DNA of 64,000 bases from Neelides folsomi (Eukaryota > Arthropoda > Collembola > Neelipleona > Neelidae). The translations under genes were made by a program, and so were the position numbers. Each line of letters starts with the position of its first letter. The stretch's first letter is position 1. The stretch covers positions 62,001 through 126,000 of the forward strand of contig JAQGBZ010000056.1 in NCBI GenBank assembly GCA_034687125.1. Reading direction: 5' to 3'. Positions 13,901 through 26,951 of this stretch are shown here, piece by piece. Below the pieces are notes generated by a model that saw nothing but the letters and a program-made list of their open reading frames with translations, was not told where the DNA came from and made no database searches.

Positions 13901-16900
13901 GATGAGAAAACAATGGGGGTCTTGGTGGAAGTCATCTTAATTGCCTCTCATCACTTCCTCCTTCCACCTTCCAGTGTTACTTAAACTGTCATAATACACC
14001 TATGATGGTTCCTTCCACCTGCCACTCAACTCTTTAAAAACCGAAGAAGAAGATCCATTGTTCTCTCATCGATCCTTCTTATTACTCCCAATACTGTATT
14101 GGGAATACATCTTACTAAAAATATATGTATTTAGTAATGTTTAAAAATAACAAGTTTTTCCCTTCTTACTTTCAAACTCGTAGTATCCGGGGTCAACCAC
14201 TTCAAAATATTTGAGAGCAACACGGCGGGCACATTGGTCTTCATCCATCCGGAAGATGCTCTTCAACATCTCCATCATTTCTTCCTATAATAAGCAAATA
14301 CAAATTCCGTTTGATTTACTCTTTCCATTCGCACCCCGTAGGTAAGAAACCGTAGGAGACAATTCCAAATACAAATCCATATACAAATCCATAATGCAAC
14401 TCCATATAGAATTCCATATAAGATTCCTTGTACACGTACCTTTAATTAAATAATGAGTTATGTGACGTGATTAATAATTTTTACCTTTGTCTCGTGCCAC
14501 ATAGTCGCACATGCATAAATCCTTGGGATTGTGTCCGTCTTGAATTTGTTGTCTTTCTCTTTATGGGACGAGTCAATGGACCGAATTTCCTCGTAGTCAG
14601 TTTCCGCAGCATCCATTTCGACCTCATCCGTCCTAATGTCATTGTCATCATCTCGCCGACGATTGAATGCAAGTGATTGATCCACAAGAAGGGCGGAGTA
14701 CATTGGAGTTACAAAGATTCGTTCTGTACTCGCCAATCGCTCACACTTTGGCGTCCAAATATGGAGAGAGACCCAGGCTTGAGACAATAACCAGAGGAGC
14801 CAAGCCCACGCATACTGCCAAAACACAACATACTCAACATTATTATTAATCGACTCAAGGATCAATGAATCCTAAGAGTGAAATAAACAGATAAATAATC
14901 ATTGGCAGCACCCAATTCATAATATTTTCATTTTCTCTTGGCACTTATATGGGGAAAAGAATAAAAAACGGTTCGTACCTCTTTGGCAAGAAAATCAGAG
15001 AGGAAGTCTCCTTTCGGACATGACCAATACAAGTATTGTGGGAACACCCGTTCCCCAAAACATGAATTCTCAACTCTCAAACCACAGAGACTGATGAGGA
15101 GAGAAATTGTCACAGGTACGGAGAGACTCACAGGTAGAGCAAAAGAAAATCCTTGGATGCAAATCTTACAAGCGAATTTTCCTAAAATGGCAAAATCATT
15201 GAAAATTAAGGATTTGTATTTATTTGTTTGATTAAACTTGCATAATAATTTAAATTCATTACTAAATTGCAAATATTAGCAATCAAGCTTCTTCATTCAC
15301 ATATCTTTAATTGTAATTACTAATTACATAGCACTGAATCCTTATCTTAGGACACAAGAGGCAATTAGTAGTAACATATACATATGTTAGTATGAATAAA
15401 ATATAATTATAAGAAGCCATAAACCAAATTCTTATATTAAAGGTCAGTAAGAATACATAAATTAAGTTGTAGGAACAAAACATAATTAATACACGGTATG
15501 ATTCCGTTCAAATTGAAAATGGCCCAAGATTAAACTTATATTGCAATTATGCATTTAATCCAAAGAGATACCAATTACGAGTGTAATGTATACTTCGGTA
15601 TTTTAACTATTCATATAAAGATAATGTATTGGAAGTGTAGTGGTAAGTACGTCTATGACAACTCAGGGCCATTCCTTTCCTTTGTTCCTCGTCTTATACA
15701 ATAAAAGGGAACGTAATGAACAATTAAACAATGAACCCCCATTTGTTCCCTTTTACAAGTGTACAAGAAAGGCCCAGTGACTTAAGAACTTACAAACAGT
15801 AGAGACGCGTATCTTCTCAGTAAATCTTGCGGAAATCTCCTACAAGGATCTTAACTACACACTCCGGCCCCTTTTCCCCTTTTTAATTCATTCTATGGAG
15901 GGGAATAGGTAATACGTTTTGTTCTTTCAAATTTCACTCCGACCAAATGTTGACTTTGGGAGTGACAGAGACACTCACACTTTTTTTTCATTTCAAGAAG
16001 CCAACTCACTCACACCTTCGAAGACATAATGATTCAGCATCCGAAAGTATCCCTTAGTTCTCAAATATCCCTGAGGAACCCCGTAGAGCACTTAAATCTC
16101 ACAAACTAATTAATACATACCCTTTTTCTTACATTATTACACTCGTGAGACATTCTTTTATTTAATTCGGCCCATATGTATTATTTAATATGAGAACCAT
16201 GAAAGCCATGAAACACAAGGAGATGAATAAAGGACCATACATTATACTTAAATACATACCTAATAATATCTAATGTATTAAAAGTATGAAAATGGTCAAA
16301 TATAGCCTCCTTGAACCTGCCATCATAATTGAGATTTTACACTTCTATAATTCCTTTAAATATTTAAACATATAAGCCAACATGATTACATGCATGGATT
16401 GTCTTTTTGCTAAAGTGCATTTTTACACCTATATACCTACATAAGTATAGGAAATGAAAATATATGAAGCGTATATTATGTACATTGTGTTATATTCAAA
16501 CATGAGAAAGGAATTCCTTAAGATTTTCTTCTTTTTTGGCTTCGAATACTCTTTTCTCTTAGATCATGATTAATTCAACTGTCACTTCCACATCTCTTTT
16601 TTTCTCTCAAATTCAGTTAAAAACGAGATAGATATCTTAGGATGGGTCTTGGGAATCGTATTAATATCCAATGCACCTCCCAAAGTAGTATTTAGAAGGC
16701 GAGAAGAAAGGTGCCGACGGGATGGTCTGTAATTAACTTACAAGGGAGACGCGGAGGAGTGTAATTATTACGTATTTCCCATTTTCCCCATGAAGGAAGT
16801 CAAGGGAAGGTTCTTGAATTAAAGAAATTTCTCGACGAGCTCTCCAAAGGAGATAAATACAAACGAAATGAAGCGAATTGAATGGAGGATAAATGTGTAA

Positions 16901-19900
16901 TAATTGGAGCTTGGAGGTGAATCTCCTCTCCACGAGGTCCTCCGGACCGAAACGATCAAGGAGGGAGAAGATGAAAATAGAAAAAGTGATACATCATGAT
17001 GAAATTCATTTACTGAACCTCCTTATTATCACTCTCATGCCACCAGCCCCTACAGCTGTATTAAAAACGACCACTTTTAATGCACTTTACTACACACACC
17101 GTGAGAAATCTCATGTAGTAAATTAGCAAGCTTCAGAGACACACACTCGCTCCGAATACTAAAGCCAAGCTCCTTGGAGAGTTATAAGAGCGGCACACAT
17201 CATACATCTATCTCTAATTCACTAATGCTAAGGTGAATCTCCTATGTTAAGATGAACATGTTGGGCGAATGTTGGGCGAATCTCTACATGTTGGGCGAAG
17301 ATCCACAGGTGAGTTGTGTGGAGAATCTCACACAAACCCTCATGAGTTCATTATCCGAGAACTGTATACGAGCATGGACTAGTAAGCAATTGGAGAAGGA
17401 GTGTACGAGGCCAATGGAACTTCAATAATACAACCACAAACACACTTTTTACATTACCTAGATATTCGCAAGATGAGATTGCAAAAATAGCCATATGTAA
17501 GGAATAGGAAGAAGGAGTCTTACCGAATATATAGCAAATGTATGTGGCGATGATTTGGGCAAAGAGAGCTTGGAGCACGGCATTGTGAACAGACTTTTCT
17601 TTAATTATCTCTTGCAACAGACTCGTTCCGGGAACGTCGGGTAAAATGGACAAATCAATTTTTCCACCAACCTGCAAACATTCATAAATTAATAATAGGT
17701 AATTAAAAATTGGAATACACTTCCTCGGTCTCATTGTGTTCCGCTCTAACATTAAGTGCACAGGACACGTGTATGTACAGTCTAACTACTTCTTATAACA
17801 TTTCGTCAGCGATAATATTGAGAGAAGAATGAGAGAGGAATTTCATTTGAATGAACTCCCAGACTCTCCCATGAAATGAGAGCAAAGATAAGAACGAAAG
17901 GTATAATAATAATAAAGTAATGGCGACCATAGTTCTTCTAACTTTAATAAAAGTCTTCATGTGTAGTATACCACGTTTTAAATCATCATAAAACGCCATT
18001 CTCATTTGCGAAACTTTCTCTCTTGACGAACATTTCAAACCATGAAGATTATCATTAGCCTCACATTCCCCTCTCTATTATATAAGAGATTTAACAAAGA
18101 GGAATGAATATAAATCAATCAATTAAAGCCGAGCATGGAGCAACAAGAGCTTTAAATGATTTCTTGACTAAATCCCATCATCACTTATTGACACACATTC
18201 AAATCAAGCTAATATAGAAATTCCCCAATGAGAAAATATTACAATTTACCATTAAAACTTTTATTATGTTTTTTTCAATGACGAGAGCTCTGAATAATAT
18301 ACCATATACCATACATACCATAACTATACATAACCGTTACCTACTTATTAAAATTATAATATACTGCATAATGTCCATATAATAACTATTAAGTATATTA
18401 TTCCTCCTACTCATGCAATCATACACTAAAATATTACGATGCATAAAATTTTCATTTTTTATATTCAAATACATAATGTATAGGTATATATATATATGAC
18501 ACAGTGGGAGAATAAGACCACAGTCAGAGATTATCTCACCCTGATCGAATATTGTCGACTAATGATCAAAAATCCCTACATAATGAAATGAGGAGGGAAT
18601 GAAAGAGGATAAAGGTCTCACGATCCAAATTTTCCTTTTATTACAGATCAATCGGTGAACTGGCCGTGGCCATTTCTTCCAAACAACTCCAACAGAGACT
18701 GAATATATATTATATGTATGAAGGGAGTAATAACTACCTTACTGCTCCAAGAGATGATTTCGAGTCCATTTATTAGATTTACGATAAGAGAATGGAAAGT
18801 TCCTTTCATCCCAAACGAAGGAACATTGGGTAATTTAATAAGGATAGGCCAATGGAGTGTTATAGGAGAGAGTAGGGCGCTGAAGAAATTCTCTCTCAGT
18901 TTCGTTAAGATCCTATTATTACTCTCCTTACAATAAAGGTCCTACTACAAATCCACCGTTTTTTTACATCTCTTCATAATGAATGTATAATGAGAGAAGA
19001 ATGAGGCTTAAAAGTTATCAAAAACATACATTAATGGCCTTAGAGGCAAGAGCTCTCATTCCTCATCCCTACTACTTATATTACTCCTACCCCTACTTGT
19101 ATAGTAAAACGGAGTTTAAGATCCAAATCGACCTGCATGCTTCTCCTGAAATGCATTAGTGTTTATAAGGAGCCTCCTTCAAAATGATAGTACAAGGTGA
19201 GTGAGCGTAATGGTTTAATGGCATTAAACCCACTCCCATTCATACCGGCGGCGTGTAGGGAGATGGATTACTTTTACTATTATTATTCACCATCATTATT
19301 ATTATTACTTACTAAGTGATTCTAAGATTCTTATAGAGGCCAAGATATAAACATAATGATTCTCTATAGAATAGATCTCTTGGCTCCCCTGAAGAGTAAT
19401 GCAAGGCGGATGGGATTTGTTATTCATCGGATCATAAATCGTAAATAGACATTCATCATTCTTTATTTCTCCCAGACCACACGTGTGATTAAGGAGCCAC
19501 CACCGCACGTTGACATCGGCCAAGGTACAGAGGGGAAAGGGCAAGTGGAGGAAGATTGGGATCCAAATTGCCGACCACAAACTCAAAGTAGAGAGAGCTG
19601 AAGGAATCACTAAAAACTTTTTCGACATCTACCTGTTGCATTTCCCCCTCGAGGATTCATTTCATACGCACAGTTCACTTCACTCAACTCCGAGGAATTT
19701 GTGTGGAGAGTAAAAAGCTTAAGAGAGGAGGGTTCTTGTTGGGAGTAATAGGAACCCCGACACGTGGTGAATTTCTATCATATCTCTCTCTCTGATTTTT
19801 CCTTTATGTAAGAGAATCGTCAGAGTTCCTTCTCCTCCAGTAATCACTCTCCTCAAACGTCGCCGGACTCCTCACACTTTTTATTCCTTTCATGTGAGAG

Positions 19901-22900
19901 GATTGTGTGAGGGAAGATGTGTGGAATCCTGAGGAGTGCGAAACGGCCCCGAGTCCATTCGAACCTTCTCTCTACTAAATTGCATTTTTAAGCATAATTG
20001 TGGAAAAGGGAGTGACAACCATGTGGGGAGATTAAAGTGAATATAAAATATGAGCAAATTGAAGAATACATTTCCACGATTGGCGGAACACTCCCAAGGG
20101 CCACGGCCGAAACCTTACAAAGCAATTTCTCAAGGCAGATTAACAAGGTGGAGATGGGGATTAAATGAGGTAAAAAAAGAGAAAGATAAGTAAAATGAAT
20201 CGTTTAACGAGTTGGTGGAATTTTCTCCTCCTGGAACTTCCTCCAAGCGATGATGGATGAGAAATGACCTTGCAAGGTCACCGGCTCCGAATATAATAAC
20301 GATATCATTTCACCTCCCTGACACACCAACCAGGTCCAAACAATAACAACGAGAAAAACGGATGGGCGGCGTTGGATGAAATTGTTCAAAAGTAAACATA
20401 CAAAAGGTTTATAATCCATTCCATGATTCACTCACATCATAGATCCTATGAACTCACTAACTAAATAATACAGGCTCTGGATTACATGAAAGAATCATAT
20501 TTATGTTCCTGGCTTATTATCCTTATACACGTGAATGAGTTTGCCTTTTTTTACAATTCTCCTCCTCAGAGTTTTTATAAAGTTTGAAATTCATTGTTCG
20601 CGTGAGAATGGCAGATTTCCTTAAATAAAGAATGTACACATCTCAGTCAATCCATCTTAAGACAGGTGTAAGTGGATTCGTTTAAAGATTTCATGATAGA
20701 ATTAAATTTGTTTTGAACCTAAATGACTTGCTTGATAGATTTAGATGATTATGATAAATTAGCAAAAATTAATTAATTTAATAAATTTCCCCTTATTAGT
20801 CTTTCCTGTGGTCTAATAGATTCTTATTAATTTAACCAACTTAACCAACCCACCTACATAAAATAATAACATAATATAAATACATTAAATATACCATATA
20901 AGTAAAAACACTATTGGAGTCGTGAAGAAATCTTTGATTCCATTTGTGATTGACAATTGAAAAGCAGTTTCGATTAGCATTATTCTTAGCGATTACATGT
21001 TTATCTTATAGTACATATCTTTACATGCACATATGTATGTCGTACATTCACATATTACATACATATTACATACATATTAGTAGTGTACTTATATTAGTAA
21101 ATGAACCCTCACTCACGAAATGCTCATATTAGAATATGTTTTCCCCTCACCAAAACTTTTTGTTCTTCTCTTGCGGAATTCCTCAACTCTCAAATTCGTT
21201 GAGTGAGTTTTAGTGATTGTGAGATGGAAATCGGTTGTTGGTTGTAATATCCAAATTGAAAAGAAGCATATTATCAAGGAGAGTAATAAACCTATGAATT
21301 GTTTCAAAGGAATTGAATAGTACTTCAACTTCTCTTGTTCTCTTACTACTCTCATTCCTGATTGAATAAGATTTCTCCCACACATGCATCCACACTTCCT
21401 TCCTCCTCTGACTTTTTCAATTACGGAGGAGATGAAAGAGAATGAGATATCTTAAGAGGAATCTCTTCACCCCACCCCTCCCAAAACTCATTCCACGAAC
21501 ATTACATTATTACAAACATTACCTACTACATAATACATACCATACTATACATAATACATACAGTACTTACATATAATACTTATAGACTTACTGACTTACA
21601 TAAATGCATAAAATATACATATTATGCATAGGTTCAAACCTCTCTATTCTGAGCCATATTCCTAAAAGATCTCATCTAACTCTGATGTAAAAATCTCTTT
21701 TTGAAGCCTTCAGGGGGGGCAGAAGTTATTAGGAATTGAAATGAACACGTAACGCATACAGTAAAAATTGTAAAGTAACATTAAGGATGCACATCGTGCG
21801 TAGGCAGCCTCCCTCAGATAATCGATATAAGATGGAGAGGAATAGAGATCTTAAAGGTAATGGGTTAGGAGAGGAAACTCGTTTCCCACATCCGCACTTC
21901 TCCTAAATTAGCCAGCCCATATACATTCAATACAACCTGAGAGGTAAATTGGGAGCGATAAATAACTCACTACAGTTTCATTTGGGAAGTGAAAGGGTTA
22001 AAAGGGTGGAGCCAAATACAGCCGGCTTTTCAAATTCTTCTCAATACACACTTCTCATACAAAGTATTGTAAGTTCCTTCAAAACATCGAAAGGACTTGA
22101 ATAAATATCCACAATGCACCTTTGCACATACATGTAAACATTGTTTAACCTTAAGGAATTGGGAAGGAATCAAAATGCAATGGTTTAGAATTCATATTGA
22201 ACAACACATATTGAACATAGCCATATTGAGCGAACGTAATATGCATATCTGTATATTGAATAAAGTCATATTGAACACCCCTAGGAAGATATTGTTCTTT
22301 TGGCTCCTACAAGAATTGATCTTATTAAGTGAGAGAAGAATGAAGGAACCTTCCCAACATTCACCTTCACGACTCTCGATTGAGATCTCTTGCACACATT
22401 GACCAGACTCCCCTCATTACGCTCACTTTGATCCGTGGCGATTCCTTTGTCGTGTGGATAAAAGCGTTCAAGAAGCCTGTTCCACATTCCACAAGTGATT
22501 TGAGAGAGGGACAACCTTGCCATACTCCCCATCCCCCCTATAATCCCCCCGAGTCAAATTTACTCATAACGGAGGAATAGAAAGTGAGTCCCTTGGAGTG
22601 TTTACTTCTCCCAATAGTGAATGATGGTCCATTTGGAGGAATTGTGGAGAAAAACATTGCTTACCTCTGTCACGTTGATTTGATGTGTGGCAAAGGAAGG
22701 AGAGAACTTGGAAAAGAGGTTCGACACGTTTCCTCCGGAGACGTGGATCGAGAAAACCATGGCGGCAAAAAAGATAAGCATCTTCCACACCGAGATGAAG
22801 ACGTAAGTGAAGTAACGAGTGTGGACGAGATGCTTTCGCATCCTCCCCAATGCTTTGATCGGTCCTAGATATAGACAATTTCTATATTAGCACAAAATCC

Positions 22901-25900
22901 ATATCCAATCTACCATGCCTATACTATACTTCTGTATTAGCAAGTTAATGATCATGAAATTCATGAAAACATATAAGATTGGATTCCCCCCTGGAGGATG
23001 ATTCCAAACTGTCCCATAGGGAATAAAAAAGCTGATGCGTAAGAAATCGTCTGTTTGTCCGGTGGAATAAAAAAAAGATGCAATTCGGCGGATGATGAGA
23101 CTCACCGAAGGGAGATGAGCTGTCAACGTAGTTCTCCCACCATCCACATGAAATTAAGACAGCAGCCAAAGGGAGAACCCAAGGCTTCGAAGCCTCCGAT
23201 GAGAAGAATGGCCAAAGGAGGAGGCCTGAGATTTGAAATACGATGGCGATAGCGTCAATTGAGCAATGGAGGAGCCACTTTGGGCGACCGTCCTTCTCTG
23301 GATACCGCGAGAGCATCCCTACATAATATTCATATTCATATACATTTCATATTCATAATATTCATATTAGCTTCTCAATTACAGTTTCCTTCTTTTCAAA
23401 ATAATTACCAAAAACAGCCGGAATGAGACAAATGCAATTTGTGAGCATTGCCGCCTTCACAACGTCAACATATGGGAGAACTGCAAATACGAAGAGGGCC
23501 ACTCCAACAGCGTGGCACGACTATGAAAGTAAAAGTCCATATCTTTACAATGACAATAATCGTAAAAAAGAACAGTAAAATATATTTGTTTGCAAACACA
23601 CACAGCCTCAGATATCCGTTCATTATGATCTCACGCCCAATGTTTACTTAATCCGAGTTAAAATATTGGTTTATTTCATTTGTGCTTTTTCATCATAGGC
23701 AATTAAACAAGGTAGTCAACAAAGAAGGTTTTCTGTGAATGCAATTGACTTACTTCGAAGAAGAAAGGAATGAAGAATTGAAGAAACGAAGGTTTCTTCC
23801 ATGCTTTAAATACACATATCCTCAGAGATCGGAGAAGTGTTCCGAGTTCTGGCACGATGAAGGCAAATAAAATCGCCCATGTCCATGATATCCTTTCTTC
23901 CTCAGGAATTGTCGCTTCAAATACCTTGTCACGACCTTTAATCAAAGTGGAGCAATTAAACAACTTGCAAATTAATTACAAATGACCAAATACGCTTACC
24001 ATATTTTTTATTGCAGAATGGTATCCTTCTGTCAGGTTGGAGTTGAGAGGTCATAAGGAGGAGACTTCCTTTGGATACCACAGCACCGCCCAATACGGCA
24101 ATGAATGTGATCGTATAGGCGAGGATCTAATAATTAAAATTAAAACAATACATAACAGGAATAATTAATTTAATTAATTAACACACCAAAAATACTTAAG
24201 TTAATTAATATGCCTAATTATGTAAAAATATCCACCCAATTTTAGTTATTTTTGTAATTAATTTTAGTTAATTAAGCAATTAACTAAAATTAATTACAAG
24301 CTATAGTAAGCTAAAGTATTCTCTATCTATCAGTATATACGTATTTTGTATTTTACGTAAATATAATACTCGTACATATACAGATACTTCAGATAGGTGC
24401 ATAATAATTGTACCAAAAATATTATCATGATTTTATGATTTAGCTTCAATCTAATCCCAATGCATGACTAAACAATGCACATAAAATATTTATATTTATT
24501 ATTGATCAAAACGATGACCAAACAATTTGTAATAATTTCATCCAAATTAGGCATTAGAATTCACCAAATCATGTTAATAAAAAATGGATAAATAATGGTC
24601 GAGTTATTTGCCCGTGTTCCAAGTGTCCATATTTTGGTTAGCGTATGAAGGAATCAGGAAGAGAAAATAATGAAATCACAAAAGGGTCCTTCTGGATAAA
24701 AAACGAAGGATGATTCGAGCACTAATGTTGATGACTCTATATCTCTTCTGAAGAGATTCTTCATCCATTGTCAAAGACCTACCACGCGTCAATCTCCTCC
24801 TTCATTTATTCTCCACCCCATTTAGAGTCACTCACGCTCTCCCGACTTCCCATCCAAAAGGAATGGAAGTTCCCGAAGACTCCCGAATACATTATTATTG
24901 TTTTTTTCCTTCCCTTCGCATCGTGACACGACTGAATCGGAGTATCCATTAGCCTAATATGTTTTGGCATTTCCTCTCATTGTCTCCCACAGATCCCTTA
25001 TAAGGGCCCAAAGAACAAAAAGAGATTCCTTCTCATCTTCATCTTCAATTCTCTCATTAAAGTCCGGTTGGATATCTCACCTCGACGTAAATATGAGGCT
25101 TAATTGGAAGTTAGTATGCGCATTACTATTTTACTTTCCATCATTTGTTTCTCTATAGCTTATTTATAACTTTATATTCAATAATATAGGCCCACCTGCA
25201 TCAAGGAATCTTAATTCCATTCTTATATGCATTATATGAATTATATCCCAACATTATTGTGCATTAAAGGTGCATTAAATTAATAAGCAACACATTTGAA
25301 TATCTCAAAGAAACATTCCATATAGACGTGAGAACTTGACTCAATTATGTATTTAAAATGTGAGAGTGATACTAATTCCCATCCATGTAATGTGGGACCA
25401 AGGTTAAATTGAGTAAGATGTCAAATGCTCATTAAACTACCTAACAACTGATCCATCAAGGAATCTGCACAAATGCAATTTGTATTATAATAAAAAGAGA
25501 TTGCTTACTTTGAGGAATTTGATAACAAAGAGGTAACATGTTTGGTCTTCAAGAGTCTCGCTCTCGGATTCTGGTGGAAGGTTTCGGAACACGTCCCAAC
25601 TCTTCGTATCGGATCCGCTCTTCGTACTATAAATAGGAAAGAAAAATTAAAATAAAAAATAAAACATTCATCAAATATTCAAATCACTACATCGGAAAAT
25701 TAATGAACCACCTTCTACTTAGTACATAAGTAGTTAACAATCTCAATGTCCTCATTAACTTGTTAAATCAAAAGGTTAATTCCAACCTCATTTCCTACAT
25801 CGGTCCTCATGACTCTCATGGATCGTAATTTATTAGAGTCATTGAGCTGTAATCTGTAGATTTTAAACTGATTTCTCCTCCACAAGTGTTTAGACCATTT

Positions 25901-26951
25901 CCAACCAAGGACCTTGAAGTTGTTCAATTTCGCTCATTCACTCAAGTTCTACTTTGTCTTATTGATACACATTCCAATGTTCGTCACAGGAGGTGGGCCG
26001 ACAATCAACGCTCGACTGACCAACGTCTCCAGGAATCATTATTTCACTCAACGATCCTCCCTCTTTTAAACACAACACAGCCACACATAAATGCAACAAT
26101 GATTAAAAAAACTATTTCCTCCTCTCAACCTGACATGTAAATAAGTAACAACATATCCCAACAACGACATAAATCAATTCCTCAATGTCTTTAAAGGACA
26201 TTTGGTTAGCTCTTAAAGCCTCTCATTACGGCCTACAAAGTGGAGATCAAAATGCAAATATTTTGCTCCCAATTACTCGAATAAATTCCAACATTTCATT
26301 CCAATCCTCACTTCTGGCTCCAATTATCTCCTCTCAGATTTTTTTTCTTCTCTTAATAATTCTGTTGGAATCGAGACCCTCCCTCAGCCTGACCTTGCCT
26401 CGTTGAAGGAACAGAAAAGGCGGATTATTGATTCCTCTAATGCATTCTTTATCCGTATTCTTTCAACCACTACTATTATTTCCTACAGCTCTGCTCTGGT
26501 TAAACCAAATGTATCTTAAACCAAAGTATCTGTACATACATAGTAGTAATATCCAAGTCCACTTTTTTGAGTGTAGAGAAATAGATAAAGAATTCACATT
26601 CTTTTCTCAATGTGGCAAAGAGTTCTAACAATATCTGTACCTGTATACTCTATGTAATAAACGTGTATGATTTGGAAGTATCGTAGATAATATATTATAC
26701 TATCTATATATTGTATATTACACACCGAGCCAAGCCGGATCAAATACCAACCATAAATGCCTACACCTATAATTTATAATCTTGAGAGTAAAAAAAGGTT
26801 TCATTCATGTCTCCGGGTTCGGGAATATATTTTGGAGAATAAAGTCCTTAATATTTCTTTCTTACCTTCCCCCGTAAGTCTCATGAGCCAAAGGAGTCGT
26901 CTCATCGTCACTGTACTCAGGTTCAGAAGTGTCGAGACGCATTGAAGGCAT
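7977..26951 (-). CDS. CHS1: Chitin synthase 1 (CHS-A / krotzkopf verkehrt type), complete
   Basis: Cuticular-type chitin synthase of 1,587 aa, the usual insect CHS-A size. Exons: 26951-26866, 25626-25509, 24126-24000, 23935-23754, 23520-23409, 23318-23106, 22864-22665, 17671-17524, 15181-14979, 14814-14485, 14284-14170, 13726-13247, 13036-12609, 12353-12186, 12022-11717, 11189-10951, 10808-10684, 10603-10443, one of 9741-9565 or 9530-9354, 9215-8966, 8804-8658, 8565-8273 and 8132-7977 (stop TAA). The catalytic domain has CATMWHE, QVMYMYYLLG, DGDID (about 736), GEDRW (840) and QRRRW (877); SWGTRE lies near 1,059. After the last membrane helix comes a charged, probably coiled-coil region and a Gly/Pro/Arg-rich, low-complexity tail, as in class A enzymes. 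The first exon encodes an acidic leader ending Y-G-G. Long introns (up to 5 kb) cluster in the 5' half. A non-coding first exon probably lies near 28,900. CHS2 follows 1.7 kb downstream on the same strand. Confidence 0.96.
9354..9530 (-). other. CHS1: CHS1 alternative exon 19b (59 codons)
   Basis: Second 177-nt version of the same membrane exon, beginning M-K-I-A-K-E-L-I-E-L and ending NVTFSAESSE. The acceptor at 9532-9531 has a strong pyrimidine tract and the donor GTAGAC starts at 9353. It sits 34 nt downstream of exon 19a, too close for ordinary splicing of 19a to 19b. Each exon alone keeps the frame from exon 18 (ends 10443) to exon 20 (starts 9215). Either choice changes one membrane helix and the flanking extracellular sequon. 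Confidence 0.9.
9565..9741 (-). other. CHS1: CHS1 alternative exon 19a (59 codons)
   Basis: 177-nt exon, phase 0 at both ends, following exon 18. It begins A-R-I-A-K-E-L-S-E-L, runs through a hydrophobic segment (VFFFFMINAIFVLIVFLMQL) and ends NVSYVDSTGQ, with one NxS glycosylation sequon after the helix. The donor GTAATT is at 9564-9563. The acceptor at 9743-9742 is weaker, with purines just before AG. It aligns residue for residue with exon 19b and with the single CHS2 exon at 397-224. In insects the homologous pair (exons 8a/8b or 19a/b, also 59 aa) is mutually exclusive and stage-regulated. Confidence 0.9.
15182..17523 (-). other. CHS1: 2.3-kb CHS1 intron (between exons 8 and 9)
   Basis: No exon, RNA gene or transposon recognised. 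The only structured item noticed is the 11-bp tandem repeat at 17258-17299. Confidence 0.65.
17258..17299. repeat. Short tandem repeat, 11-bp unit x3
   Basis: The unit atgttgggcga occurs at 17258-17268 and 17269-17279, directly adjacent, and again at 17288-17298 after an 8-nt spacer. It lies in the intron following CHS1 exon 8. The unit is GC-richer than its surroundings. No function can be inferred. Confidence 0.7.
17672..22664 (-). other. CHS1: 5-kb CHS1 intron (between exons 7 and 8)
   Basis: Longest intron in the window. It holds no convincing ORF or exon. There are simple TA and TACATA-type repeats at about 18,485 and 20,990-21,600 and several GC-richer blocks, but I recognise nothing in them. 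Long 5' introns are a common place for enhancers; that is inference only. Confidence 0.7.
24127..25508 (-). other. CHS1: CHS1 intron 2
   Basis: AT-rich intron of 1.4 kb. It contains the perfect 22-bp inverted repeat at 24252-24299. No coding signal was seen. Confidence 0.65.
24252..24299. repeat. Perfect 22-bp inverted repeat with 4-nt loop
   Basis: Left arm 24252-24273 and right arm 24278-24299 are exact reverse complements around the spacer AAGC. The arms are AT-rich, built around ttagttaatt. It lies in CHS1 intron 2, close to exon 3 (24126-24000). The 4-nt loop is too small for a normal microRNA precursor. It may be a miniature inverted-repeat relic or a structural element near the splice acceptor. 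Confidence 0.85.
25627..26865 (-). other. CHS1: CHS1 intron 1
   Basis: 1.2-kb intron between the 28-codon first coding exon and exon 2. Phase 2 on each side joins AG to T to give serine. Nothing else recognised. Confidence 0.65.

Noticed and set aside
20990-21600. TACATA/CATATTACATA-type simple sequence runs
   Set aside because: Imperfect AT-rich simple repeats inside a long intron; no unit structure strong enough to call a satellite or transposon.
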